Positions 1 through 7,893 of a stretch of 19,868 nucleotides of DNA are shown here, one piece after another. Location: contig JAMOUL010000306.1 in the NCBI GenBank assembly GCA_027062035.1, positions 1 to 19,868 on the forward strand, given 5' to 3'. Below the pieces are notes generated by a model that worked only from the letters and a program-made list of their open reading frames with translations, was not told where the DNA came from and ran no database searches. A program made the position numbers and the translations under genes. Within the stretch, counting starts at the first letter, position 1, and each line of letters opens with the position of its first letter. Origin of the DNA: Candidatus Aminicenantota bacterium. GTDB lineage: Bacteria > Acidobacteriota > Aminicenantia > S016-38.

Positions 1-1
1 G

Positions 2-229
2 GCTTACCTGAGAAGTAAAGATCCAGAGGCGTTTAAGGTGATTCCGAAAGCCATTAAAGGAAGGGCCTTGCTCGGCACAAATTTTCCCGTGGATCTTACC
101 TATGAAAGGACAGTTTCAGAAGAAGTTGTAAAAAAGTGTTCAGGAGTTTCTGATTCGGTTAAGAGTGTGGTTCGTATGCTCAAGCGTTCTATTCCCTCTA
201 TTTCATTCATAAAGCTCAGGGAGAAGTGA
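2..229 (+). CDS. C-terminal part of a T4SS-associated protein, possibly VirB3/TrbD-like
   Basis: This gene is cut by the left edge of the window. The reading frame is open from base 2, and the last 75 codons are visible. It stops 1 base before the VirB4 ATG, so the two are almost certainly co-transcribed. The visible part begins with the segment YLRSKDPEAFKV, followed by a basic stretch and a Lys/Arg-rich tail with no membrane span. VirB3/TrbD proteins sit directly upstream of VirB4 in most type IV secretion loci and have a DP-containing basic segment after their N-terminal membrane helices. Position and this motif suggest VirB3/TrbD, but the tail is longer than usual and the diagnostic N-terminal half is missing. 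An unrelated accessory protein is equally possible. Confidence 0.45.
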   Translation, partial: AYLRSKDPEAFKVIPKAIKGRALLGTNFPVDLTYERTVSEEVVKKCSGVSDSVKSVVRMLKRSIPSISFIKLREK

Positions 230-230
230 A

Positions 231-2600
231 ATGACTCCTCGTCTTACAAGGGACTACGTTGGCATCTTCGATATTTTTGACGAAGATTTTATCCTTCTTA
301 TGAATGGAAATTTGCTCGCTGGTTTCGAAATTGCAGTAGATCCTGAATGTTTCGATGAGGAAAACTACGTCTTTATCGAGAGAACCTTTGCTCCTCTTTT
401 CAGGGACGACAGAACCTATTACCTTGTATTCCGTAGAAACCGGCCCTCCCTTCTTCCCCATACAGATGAAAAAGTTCCGGAAGTGGTAAAAACACTGAAG
501 CTATCAGTTGCAAAGTTCCTTCAGTCCCAGAGTATTTATAAGGAACGGGTTTATCTCTTTGTAGAAAACAGAATAGGAGAGAAGATAGAAAAAGAGAGTA
601 AAGGCGCCCGAATCCTCCTCAGATCGTCTTCCTGGGTTGAAAATGAGTACTTGCATGAGGTGCAGGAGTATTCGAGAGAACTTTCGGGAATCTTTGAGGC
701 TCTAAAAAGGATTTCTCCGGACGGTGTTAAAAAACTCAAAACCGAAAAAATTTCTTCCATTCTTTATTCCCTTTTTACCCTTCAGAATACGGATTCAGTT
801 ATAAAAGACATTAATCTTTTCCAGCTGTTTTCTGCCCATGATGTGTTAATTGAAGACGGAATGATAAAAATCGGAGACAGGTTCGCTTCAGTTGTTTCGT
901 TAAGTTCGATTCCTCCATATTCCTTTTCGGACTTTTTTGAAGCTGCAAGAGGCCTCGATGCGGACTATTTTATAACCCAGATAATAAGCCCTGTGAAGAA
1001 AACAGCTGCCCTGGCACTCATGGGTCCGGTTACAAACCTTGCAGCCAAGCTTTCCTCCTATGTGTTTCTGGGAACCATTGCAGAAAGAATGCGGCGAATC
1101 GCAGGAATGAATAAATCAATAATGGAAGCTATAGAGAGGGGAGAGCAGCCTCTTGAGTTTGCCACTTATGTTGTGATTTATGGAAATGACAGGAAAAGAA
1201 TAAGGGAACAGAGGGAGTATTTGATAGGAAAATATCTTGAATATAGGGCCCAGTTTGTAGTTGAGAACTTTAATTTGTTGACCTCCTTTTTTGCTTCAAT
1301 CCCGGGCCATAATAATCTGAATTTGAGAAGGAAACTTTTGATCTCCTCCTCAGCTCTTAAATTTTTGAATTTATTCTCAGAAGGGTCCGGACACAGAAAA
1401 CCGGTTGTTATATTTCAAACTGAGAAAAATACTATTTTCAACCTTGACCCATTTTCTTCCTCACAGGAGGCCTGGAACTTCTTTGTTACAGGATCTACAG
1501 GGTCCGGAAAAAGCTTTTTTATGAATTATCTGCTACTCAATACCCTTGTTTATGATCCCCATCTTTTTATTTTTGATTATGGAGAGAGCTATTCTAGCGT
1601 AATAAAGTTCCTTAAAGCTGATGTCCTCAAAGTGGATCTTTCAGGGTCGACCGTTCGAATGAATCCCTTTGTGATTCCCCGGTTTGATAAAAAATATTTA
1701 CAGTACCTTGTGCTTTTCATTGAAGCTCTACTATCAGAGGGAAATTCTACAGAACTAATTAGAAAGGTTGATGTGACATCAGCTTTAAAGCGGGCTTATG
1801 CCAGGTGTGGGATAAGAGAAAACGACGAACTGAAAGAAACGGCTACTTTCCCTACCCTGACTCTGGTAAGGGAAGAATTGGAAAAAATTAATCCAGAATT
1901 GGCCAGAAAATTATCTCTATGGACAAGGGGAAGTGAGGGAGAACTTTATGGAGAGTTTTTTGACAATGAAGAGGACAGTTTTTCCTTCAAAAGAATACAT
2001 TACATCGAGATGTCAGGATTTGATAATGATCCTAAACTTGCTTCAGTTCTCGTTTTTGTGCTTTTTCACAAGCTTTTTGACACCGTTATGAGAACACCGG
2101 GCAAGAAAATGATAGTTCTGGATGAGGTCTGGAGGTTTTTGCTAAATCCTATAATGGCACGTAAAATCGAAGAACTGTTCAGAACTGCCAGGAAATACGG
2201 GGGAAGCATAGGAATAATTACCCAGCATCCCCTCGATGTTATGGAATCACCCCATTGTGGAGGTATCCTTTCCAATACACAGATAAAATATTTTCTGCAC
2301 CAGAAGGAGATCAAGGACGAAGGACTCTGGAAACAAGCCTTTAAATTTAACTCCCGGGCTCTGGATATACTTAAAAGTTTAAAAACAGTTCCCGGTTTAT
2401 ACTCGGAGATTTTTATCTGGTCAGAATACATAAAGAAAAAAGTAAGATTGAAGGTTAATCCTTTACTTTACTGGTTATTCACTACAAAGGAAGAGGAAAG
2501 GAGGATCAGGGATAAATATATTGAAGAATATGGAATAAGGCAAGGAATGGCCAAGCTGCTTATGGATTTTTATTCGGAGCAGGAAATATGGGAAAGATAA
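231..2600 (+). CDS. virB4: VirB4/TrbE-family type IV secretion ATPase
   Basis: This is the 789-residue core ATPase of a type IV secretion or conjugation machine, acting at the cytoplasmic face of the inner membrane to energise pilus assembly and substrate transfer. The N-terminal 400 residues match the CagE/TrbE/VirB4 N-terminal domain in character. The C-terminal half is a RecA/HerA-like motor. It has Walker A GSTGSGKS at residues 421-428, Walker B IVLDEVW with Asp631-Glu632, and a downstream GIITQHPLDV segment typical of VirB4 motif 3 (ITQ). Length is normal for the family. There is no classical strong ribosome-binding site: the upstream gene ends with AGGGAGAAGTGAA immediately before the ATG, which supplies a GGGAG. 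The gene overlaps the next one by 13 bases. Both ATPase motifs are intact, so it should be active. Confidence 0.93.
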   Translation: MTPRLTRDYVGIFDIFDEDFILLMNGNLLAGFEIAVDPECFDEENYVFIERTFAPLFRDDRTYYLVFRRNRPSLLPHTDEKVPEVVKTLKLSVAKFLQSQSIYKERVYLFVENRIGEKIEKESKGARILLRSSSWVENEYLHEVQEYSRELSGIFEALKRISPDGVKKLKTEKISSILYSLFTLQNTDSVIKDINLFQLFSAHDVLIEDGMIKIGDRFASVVSLSSIPPYSFSDFFEAARGLDADYFITQIISPVKKTAALALMGPVTNLAAKLSSYVFLGTIAERMRRIAGMNKSIMEAIERGEQPLEFATYVVIYGNDRKRIREQREYLIGKYLEYRAQFVVENFNLLTSFFASIPGHNNLNLRRKLLISSSALKFLNLFSEGSGHRKPVVIFQTEKNTIFNLDPFSSSQEAWNFFVTGSTGSGKSFFMNYLLLNTLVYDPHLFIFDYGESYSSVIKFLKADVLKVDLSGSTVRMNPFVIPRFDKKYLQYLVLFIEALLSEGNSTELIRKVDVTSALKRAYARCGIRENDELKETATFPTLTLVREELEKINPELARKLSLWTRGSEGELYGEFFDNEEDSFSFKRIHYIEMSGFDNDPKLASVLVFVLFHKLFDTVMRTPGKKMIVLDEVWRFLLNPIMARKIEELFRTARKYGGSIGIITQHPLDVMESPHCGGILSNTQIKYFLHQKEIKDEGLWKQAFKFNSRALDILKSLKTVPGLYSEIFIWSEYIKKKVRLKVNPLLYWLFTTKEEERRIRDKYIEEYGIRQGMAKLLMDFYSEQEIWER

Positions 2601-3067
2601 GAACTATATTATTCATAGGCTTTGTAATTTCTATAACCTTGGTCTTCTCAGTATATTTTCATTTTTTCTCGAGGGGATATGTTTTCTTTGTCAGGGATTA
2701 TTTTACAGGCGGACAACCCGTATTAAAGTGGACAAGATTTGGTTATCCCGCTATAGCTTCATGGAAAGTATTTTCTAATAAATTGCACGACCTAAAAATA
2801 ATCTTTTATCAAACTTCTATTCCTGCTTTTAAGATTAAATCCCCACCAGTTCCTCTTCCTGTAACCGTGCATGGATATACCACCTTCCCTGTGATACTTG
2901 TGAGAAAGGAATGGTTTCCCTTATTAATAAAAAAACTGAGACCAGGTAGTTACTTTACTGTAAAGGTGGAGTTTCTTGTTAGAAAAAGAAAATGTTACTA
3001 CAGGGTTACAAAGGACGTGAGGATTTTATTTACCGGATCAGTTATGCAATTTTCTACCAGGAGGTAA
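2588..3067 (+). CDS. Unknown single-span membrane protein in T4SS operon
   Basis: I do not recognise this 159-residue protein. It has one hydrophobic segment at about residues 5-27, with only a short basic N-terminus ahead of it. This predicts an inner-membrane anchor or uncleaved signal with the remaining 130 residues in the periplasm. That part is basic, rich in Val, Phe and Tyr and probably mostly beta-strand, and it contains a proline-rich stretch KSPPVPLPV near the middle. Its start overlaps the end of virB4 by 13 bases, and it is followed 3 bases later by the VirB5-like gene, so it belongs to the T4SS transcription unit. Its position suggests an accessory inner-membrane/periplasmic component. 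I considered a TraF-type signal peptidase but saw no Ser/Lys catalytic motifs of that family. Confidence 0.75.
   Translation: MGKIRTILFIGFVISITLVFSVYFHFFSRGYVFFVRDYFTGGQPVLKWTRFGYPAIASWKVFSNKLHDLKIIFYQTSIPAFKIKSPPVPLPVTVHGYTTFPVILVRKEWFPLLIKKLRPGSYFTVKVEFLVRKRKCYYRVTKDVRILFTGSVMQFSTRR
3059..3064 (+). promoter_or_regulatory. Strong ribosome-binding site for VirB5/TrbJ gene
   Basis: AGGAGG lies 6 bases before the ATG at 3071. It overlaps the last codons of the upstream gene and fixes the start that gives a complete signal peptide. Confidence 0.75.
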
Positions 3068-3070
3068 GCC

Positions 3071-4042
3071 ATGAAAAGGAGATTTTTGGTTGTATTTCTC
3101 GTTGTATGGCTTATTTTTCCCTATCATCTGGGAGCAATTGGGATTCCGGTCTTTGATATGGCCAAGTGGCTTCAGGACATGCATGAATATTTCCTTGAGG
3201 CCTTCAGATTTACGGAGCAAATGGTTCAAATTTATAAGGAAGTTGAATATATGTTTAAACAGCTGAAAAAGCTTGAAGAAATGAAGAAATTTACTGATGA
3301 CTTTATGGAGTTATACAGATTCACTCTTGAGCATTTAGAGATTGAAGATTTGAACAGGATAATCGGTGAACAAACTCCGATTTCCTATGAGTCTCCTCCT
3401 GTGTCAGGGATTATGGAAGAGCTTGCCGGAAAAGACGCAGGGGATTATCAGAAATACCTTGAAGCATCCAGAGAACTGAGAAATGTGGAGGAGATGAAGG
3501 ATATGTTTTCAAAAATATACTGGGATCTTAACGCTATAAGAGAGTACATTGAAGAGGCATTTCCTGATAGAAAAGATGAGACCAGAAAATTTCTTGAGTT
3601 GCAGAGTAAAGCTCTGGGAATAATGGAAGCAAAAAAGATAGCTGCAGATGCTACTATTTCAAGAATGCGGTCTATTATACGAACCTATGTTAACGAAACC
3701 ATCCCGGATAATGAAAGGATTATTAAAGAGGCAGCAGATAACCCCACTAAAATTTTGCAGACTCAGGCTGCGGGAATAGTTAATCTTCAAAAAATGGGAA
3801 CCCAGCAGTTAATATTAATTTCAAGGGGCGTTGAACTTCTTTCCGAACTACTTGCGGATAAAGCAAAAGAAAAAGCTGAAATTATTAAGAATATAATGGA
3901 GGAACAGAGATTCAATGGGAAGTTTGAAAGAAACAAGGACGAGTATATCGGTAAGGTTAAAGGAATAATTGAAGAGACCTCAGAGGCACTATTTGAAATT
4001 CTTACCACTTCCAGATGGGAAAAGGAGGGTAAGTATGAGTAA
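3071..4042 (+). CDS. trbJ: VirB5/TrbJ-like periplasmic T4SS protein
   Basis: This 323-residue exported protein resembles the P-type conjugation protein TrbJ, the VirB5 counterpart, which is thought to sit at the pilus tip or periplasmic base. The first ~22 residues form a Sec signal peptide (KRR, then a hydrophobic core, ending near HLGA). The mature protein starts with GIPVFDMAKW, closely matching the G-[IV]-PV-D-x-xN/KW opening of TrbJ. It continues as long amphipathic helices rich in Glu, Lys and Met, also typical of the family. It lies between the unknown membrane protein and the TrbL-like gene, the place where TrbJ/VirB5 is usually found before TrbL/VirB6. Its end overlaps the next start by 8 bases. 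Somewhat longer than RP4 TrbJ (about 250). The assignment rests on the N-terminal motif, helical character and gene order. Confidence 0.75.
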   Translation: MKRRFLVVFLVVWLIFPYHLGAIGIPVFDMAKWLQDMHEYFLEAFRFTEQMVQIYKEVEYMFKQLKKLEEMKKFTDDFMELYRFTLEHLEIEDLNRIIGEQTPISYESPPVSGIMEELAGKDAGDYQKYLEASRELRNVEEMKDMFSKIYWDLNAIREYIEEAFPDRKDETRKFLELQSKALGIMEAKKIAADATISRMRSIIRTYVNETIPDNERIIKEAADNPTKILQTQAAGIVNLQKMGTQQLILISRGVELLSELLADKAKEKAEIIKNIMEEQRFNGKFERNKDEYIGKVKGIIEETSEALFEILTTSRWEKEGKYE

Positions 4043-5348
4043 AATATGGAGTTTAATTTTAATGTCTTTTGTACTTGTCAGTTTTTCTTTTGGGAAAGAC
4101 ATTGAGGAAAAACATAAGAAAATCGAAGATTCTTACACACTTATTATAAAGGAAATGAGAAAACTTTCTTCCGATCTTTCTACTGAATTAACCAATGGAT
4201 TTCAAAAGCAAAAAAATATTCACAGAAATTTGATGGAGGAAGGGAAAAAAGGGGGAAAAGATAAAAGTATAAGCCATAATGTTCACACAGATTTTCTTTT
4301 TAACACATTTAAGATTTGGGGAAAGATGTTCGATATGAGTTACACCAGGTCTATTGTTAAAACCAAACTTAGAAACCTTTCAAATATTCTGGTAGGTAAT
4401 CGTGGTTATTTTATAGCTCTCTTCTTTGCGATTCTGATTATAGAAATTGCATTCCAGTTTTATTCAGGGAAACTTACTATGGAGTCCCTTATTTATACAA
4501 TGTTGTACGGGATAGTAATATTTATGGTTCTGCAAAATTATGAGACACTGTTTGCTCGAATTGATAAAGGTTTTAAAGAGCTGGTGGCCTTCCTGATTAC
4601 CCCCGGAGAGTGGAAGCATGCAACAAGAGCTTTGATGTCTCCACTTTTTTCTTTTTCTGCCGAGGGAAACCTGGTTACCAGTGGATTCAGCATCTTTAAT
4701 ATGGGTGCCCTTCTGTCCATGGTAGCTAAAATGATAATTTCTGGATTCGTTTATATTACACTTTATTTTATATATCTTCCAGCTATTACCCTTCCCCCAT
4801 TGATAACAAACATTCTGATACTGGGATTGTTTCTTATAGGGAAATTTATCCTTATTTTATCCATATTTTCTCTTTTCAGGGGACTTTTAAAAAATTACCT
4901 TACCTTTTTGTTTGCAATGGAATTGTATCTTCTTGTTTTCTCAGTTTTAACAACAGCAGTGGGTTCAGCTGTATATTCTTCTATTAATCTTGTATTACAG
5001 GCGGACAATTTCTTTAAGGCTTCTTTAAACTGGCTGGAAACTATAGCTTTTATCGGTCCTCTTTCTATTCTCTTTCTGGTCCTCGATATAGTCTCTTATA
5101 ACGTGGTAAGGGGTATCCTGACAGGGATGTCGTCTTCTCCAGGATTTTTCGGAGCTGCAGAAGCAAAAACCTCCATGGGCGGTATTCATGGAATAAGTCA
5201 GGCAGTTACCTTTATGGGGACAGCCGGAAAAACTGTTGCAGGAGGAACTCACGTAGTGGTGGAAGGGAGTAAGACTATTTTAGAGAAAGCCCCTTCTCCT
5301 GTTCCTGAGGGATATAATCCCCCTGAAGCTCCCGCTCCAAGGAGTTAA
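4035..5348 (+). CDS. trbL: VirB6/TrbL-family polytopic inner-membrane protein
   Basis: This 437-residue protein is the likely inner-membrane channel component of the T4SS. A signal-peptide-like N-terminus (residues 1-20) is followed by about 100 charged, Lys-rich residues. A block of roughly six membrane spans follows at about 124-143, 149-167, 229-250, 257-281, 288-312 and 333-353. The last 80 residues are soluble, Gly/Ala/Thr-rich and end in a Pro-rich tail, as is common in TrbL proteins. I chose the ATG at 4035 because AAAGGAGGG at 4021-4029 sits 5 bases before it and the protein then starts with a signal peptide. An in-frame ATG at 3969 would add 22 unlikely residues deep inside the preceding gene. 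Sequence identity in this family is low, so the call depends on topology and position. Confidence 0.78.
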   Translation: MSKIWSLILMSFVLVSFSFGKDIEEKHKKIEDSYTLIIKEMRKLSSDLSTELTNGFQKQKNIHRNLMEEGKKGGKDKSISHNVHTDFLFNTFKIWGKMFDMSYTRSIVKTKLRNLSNILVGNRGYFIALFFAILIIEIAFQFYSGKLTMESLIYTMLYGIVIFMVLQNYETLFARIDKGFKELVAFLITPGEWKHATRALMSPLFSFSAEGNLVTSGFSIFNMGALLSMVAKMIISGFVYITLYFIYLPAITLPPLITNILILGLFLIGKFILILSIFSLFRGLLKNYLTFLFAMELYLLVFSVLTTAVGSAVYSSINLVLQADNFFKASLNWLETIAFIGPLSILFLVLDIVSYNVVRGILTGMSSSPGFFGAAEAKTSMGGIHGISQAVTFMGTAGKTVAGGTHVVVEGSKTILEKAPSPVPEGYNPPEAPAPRS

Positions 5349-5349
5349 A

Positions 5350-5949
5350 ATGAAGCCTCTGGAAACTTTAAGGGATTTTCATAATAACCTGAGAAAACTC
5401 TATTGGGCTGTATTATTTTTATCTTTTGGAATGGTAATTCTTATTTCTCTGTGTTTTTACTTGTTTTATCTTACAGGTAGCATGAAACCTCTTGTGATAA
5501 GAGTCTCTGACGTGGGTAAAGCAGAAGTTGTTTCCCCTTACTCTTCCACAACCCCTGCCTCGTCTATTGAAGTTAAGTATCTTGCCAAGGAATTGACCGA
5601 GACTATCTTTGGGTTTTCACGATTAACCTTTGAAGAAGATTTGAAACGGATTATTCCTTATGTGTCTTACTCATTAAAGGAAGATTTGCTCGAACAGTAT
5701 AGGAAAATTGCTTCTCTGTACATAAGTCAGAATGAGGAATTTAGGATAGAAGTCTTTGCGGTGATAATCCTTTCCACTAATTCGAAAAAAGTGCAAGTAA
5801 GGGTAGATTTTATAAAAAAGAATACTAATTCAGGTAAGGATGAAAAATATTATGTGGTGATGTTATTTAAGCGATGTCAACGAACTATCCATAATCCATT
5901 TGGTCTTGAGCTCCTTCAGTTTCAAGAACACAAATATTTGAAACAATAG
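5350..5949 (+). CDS. trbF: VirB8/TrbF-like inner-membrane T4SS protein
   Basis: This 199-residue bitopic protein has a short cytoplasmic N-terminus, one membrane span at about residues 18-41 and a periplasmic domain of about 155 residues. That is the architecture of VirB8/TrbF, an NTF2-like assembly factor bridging the inner-membrane complex to VirB9 and VirB10. The segment just after the membrane helix, PLVIRVSDVGKAEVV, resembles the first periplasmic strand of TrbF proteins (…P.V..VD..G.A…). A GGAG at 5341-5344, 5 bases before the ATG, fixes the start. It begins 1 base after the trbL-like stop and is followed 9 bases later by the VirB9-like gene. This is the canonical VirB8-VirB9-VirB10 (TrbF-TrbG-TrbI) order and the main support for the name. 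Confidence 0.82.
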   Translation: MKPLETLRDFHNNLRKLYWAVLFLSFGMVILISLCFYLFYLTGSMKPLVIRVSDVGKAEVVSPYSSTTPASSIEVKYLAKELTETIFGFSRLTFEEDLKRIIPYVSYSLKEDLLEQYRKIASLYISQNEEFRIEVFAVIILSTNSKKVQVRVDFIKKNTNSGKDEKYYVVMLFKRCQRTIHNPFGLELLQFQEHKYLKQ

Positions 5950-5958
5950 GAGGGTGAG

Positions 5959-6684
5959 ATGAGAAAAAGCCTGTTTTTTCTTGTCCTCAGTTTACAGATG
6001 TTCAATTTTCTTGTTGCCGGAATAAGAAAGGTGGAGTTAATGGAATCCCGGAGGACTCCAATAAAAATTTACGGGAGCGAACGGATCCCTACAATGATTA
6101 AATTTCCCGAGAAGGTCTTCAGGGTTTTCCTGGGCTCTCCCACTTCATGGACGATTAGAGCCATTGATAAGGAAGTTGTGGTAAGACCAAGAGAAAAAAT
6201 TTCTACAGGATTAATTGTGGAACTGAAAAACGGAAGATCGATCCCAATCCGTCTTATTCCTGTTATCAAGGAAAAAGCAGACGATATAGTATATATCATC
6301 TTTCCCAGGGATTTCATTCAGATTGCACCTTTACCGCCTCGAAACCCTTCACATATGACTGGGACTTTTCGTGATAAGAAGGATACAGAAAAAAATAAAT
6401 GGGAGAAATGGGGAGCTTTTAAGTTCTCGTATAAATGGAAAGATTCCAAGCGGATAAAGATAAAGACGGTTTTTGATGACGGAATATCCACTTACATTGT
6501 ATACAGAAATGATTCTGCTATTGGAGCGGTTTATCTGAAAAGCCCTGGAGCGAAGAGCTCTGAAATAGAAGTTGTAAATTTTGTGGTTCGGGAAAATGTG
6601 TGTCGGATCGACAGGAGGCTTAATTATGGTGAAAGATTCGTGGTTGTATATGGGAAGGAAAAAGTAGAAATAAAGAGAGGTTAA
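5959..6684 (+). CDS. trbG: VirB9/TrbG-like outer-membrane core-complex protein
   Basis: A 241-residue exported protein matching VirB9/TrbG, which with VirB10 builds the T4SS core channel spanning the periplasm to the outer membrane. The signal peptide covers residues 1-20 (cut near FLVA-GI). The N-terminal domain has the family pattern: a PTMIKFPEKVFRVFLGS block, a W, the RPREKISTGLIVEL strand pair and a second run corresponding to YxLxL. The C-terminal domain has the diagnostic VFDDGISTYIVY segment, equivalent to the FDDGxxTyixF of VirB9, then VNFVVRENVCRIDR. A linker of charged residues separates the two. AGGAGGG at 5948-5954 is a near-perfect ribosome-binding site. It ends 1 base before the VirB10-like gene. 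One of the most secure T4SS assignments here after VirB4. Confidence 0.87.
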   Translation: MRKSLFFLVLSLQMFNFLVAGIRKVELMESRRTPIKIYGSERIPTMIKFPEKVFRVFLGSPTSWTIRAIDKEVVVRPREKISTGLIVELKNGRSIPIRLIPVIKEKADDIVYIIFPRDFIQIAPLPPRNPSHMTGTFRDKKDTEKNKWEKWGAFKFSYKWKDSKRIKIKTVFDDGISTYIVYRNDSAIGAVYLKSPGAKSSEIEVVNFVVRENVCRIDRRLNYGERFVVVYGKEKVEIKRG

Positions 6685-6685
6685 C

Positions 6686-7861
6686 ATGAAAAAGGTGAAT
6701 ATAAAAGAGGTTATAAATGGAGATAAGAAAAGGGGAAAAGCACTGTTTATTGTTTTAGCACTCATTTTATTATTAGTATTGTTGGGTTCGAGTAAAAAGG
6801 AAGACTATAATGTGGAGAAGGTTAAGTTTGTATCCATCGGGAAAGAAAAAGAAAAAGAACAGGAAATACAGAAAATTCTTGAGGAGTTAAAAAGACAACA
6901 GAACAATAGATTAAAGGTAAATAGCCAAAATTCAGGGAAAAAACTGCCTTTATCGAATGATTTAAAAGTTTTCAAAGAATTAGAGGAAGAAATCAAAAAG
7001 TTTGAAATTGAGAAAAAGAAAAAAGAACTAAAAATTCAGAAACTACAACTGGAAGCAAAATTTCTTGAAGCCATTGCAAGGATAAAAGCAGCTAAGAAGA
7101 AACTCAGGAACTTAGAAGGGGAAAGTTCTTCCGAGATCCTTGTATTTCAGGCAAAAGAAGATTTAAAGGAAATTTCTTCAGAGAAACAAACCGAAATTGT
7201 GGAGATAGGAGAAACAGTGTCAGTACCGGCTGGAACCTTTGTGGATGCTATTGTTCAGAATAAAGTGGAAGTTAATAACGGGGAAACTGCACCTATTATA
7301 GTCTTTGTAGACCATGATATTCCGAATATTTATAAAACAGGGGCAATCTATTTCCTGAGAGGTACAAAGTTCGTGGGAGAGACCCTCGCCTTTTCTGAAA
7401 GGGCTGATCGTCTGGCTTTTGCCTTTCATACAATGGTGCTTCCAGACGGTTCTCACGTTTCAATGTTAAAGAGAGGTACCGAAATAGAGCCCATGGATAC
7501 AAAAGGTACGAAAGGGGTGGCTTCTTCGGTGAACAGACATTTTCTCTCTCTTCTTGCAAAGTCAGCTCTTATTGGAATTTTAGAGGCTGGCACAATTTTA
7601 GCCTCGCCATATGGGGGACCGTATTACGGTTGGGGGATGTTTTCAGGAGATAGTTTATATGGGTTACAGTTTAAAGACAAAGATTCTGAAAATAGAGCTC
7701 GATTGATAAGAGAGTATACTCTTCGTGCTATACTTTCTCAGATGACCGAAGGAACAAGAAATGTGATAATTCGCTCCATTCGGCCTAAAACAACAATAAA
7801 ACTAAAGGCAGGTACAAGGATAAAACTTTTCTTCCCAAAACCATTTTCCTATAAGCTATAA
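6686..7861 (+). CDS. trbI: VirB10/TrbI-like T4SS core-complex protein
   Basis: This 391-residue protein has the VirB10/TrbI layout: a short basic cytoplasmic tail, one inner-membrane span (about residues 18-34), a long periplasmic linker and a C-terminal TrbI domain starting near residue 178. The domain opens with VSVPAGTFVDAIV and includes an IYFLRGTKFVGE strand (counterpart of LLIPxGTxLxG). It also carries MVLPDGSHVSM (matching the PDG segment) and DTKGTKGVASSVNRH (matching D..G..G..g.v..H). The usual Pro-rich linker is replaced by a very Lys/Glu-rich, probably coiled-coil segment at about 52-150. VirB10 senses ATP use at the inner membrane and spans to the outer membrane. The insert SPYGGPYYGWGM may lie in the outer-membrane 'antenna' region, which I infer only from position. 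Confidence 0.87.
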   Translation: MKKVNIKEVINGDKKRGKALFIVLALILLLVLLGSSKKEDYNVEKVKFVSIGKEKEKEQEIQKILEELKRQQNNRLKVNSQNSGKKLPLSNDLKVFKELEEEIKKFEIEKKKKELKIQKLQLEAKFLEAIARIKAAKKKLRNLEGESSSEILVFQAKEDLKEISSEKQTEIVEIGETVSVPAGTFVDAIVQNKVEVNNGETAPIIVFVDHDIPNIYKTGAIYFLRGTKFVGETLAFSERADRLAFAFHTMVLPDGSHVSMLKRGTEIEPMDTKGTKGVASSVNRHFLSLLAKSALIGILEAGTILASPYGGPYYGWGMFSGDSLYGLQFKDKDSENRARLIREYTLRAILSQMTEGTRNVIIRSIRPKTTIKLKAGTRIKLFFPKPFSYKL

Positions 7862-7893
7862 TATACGTCTATACGGTAGCCATGGAGAAATCT

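Noticed and set aside
2588..3067. TraF-type conjugative signal peptidase
   Set aside because: The size and single membrane span fit, but the catalytic Ser (SPSxPxG) and Lys motifs are absent.
3969..4034. Upstream in-frame ATG for the TrbL-like gene adding 22 residues
   Set aside because: It lies deep inside the VirB5-like gene and has no ribosome-binding site. AAAGGAGGG before 4035 and the signal peptide that then begins the protein favour the later start.
7882..7893. Earlier ATG for the secretion ATPase
   Set aside because: Its upstream sequence is a poor ribosome-binding site, while the GGAG that begins in this first ATG is well spaced for the ATG at 7894. The difference is only four residues.
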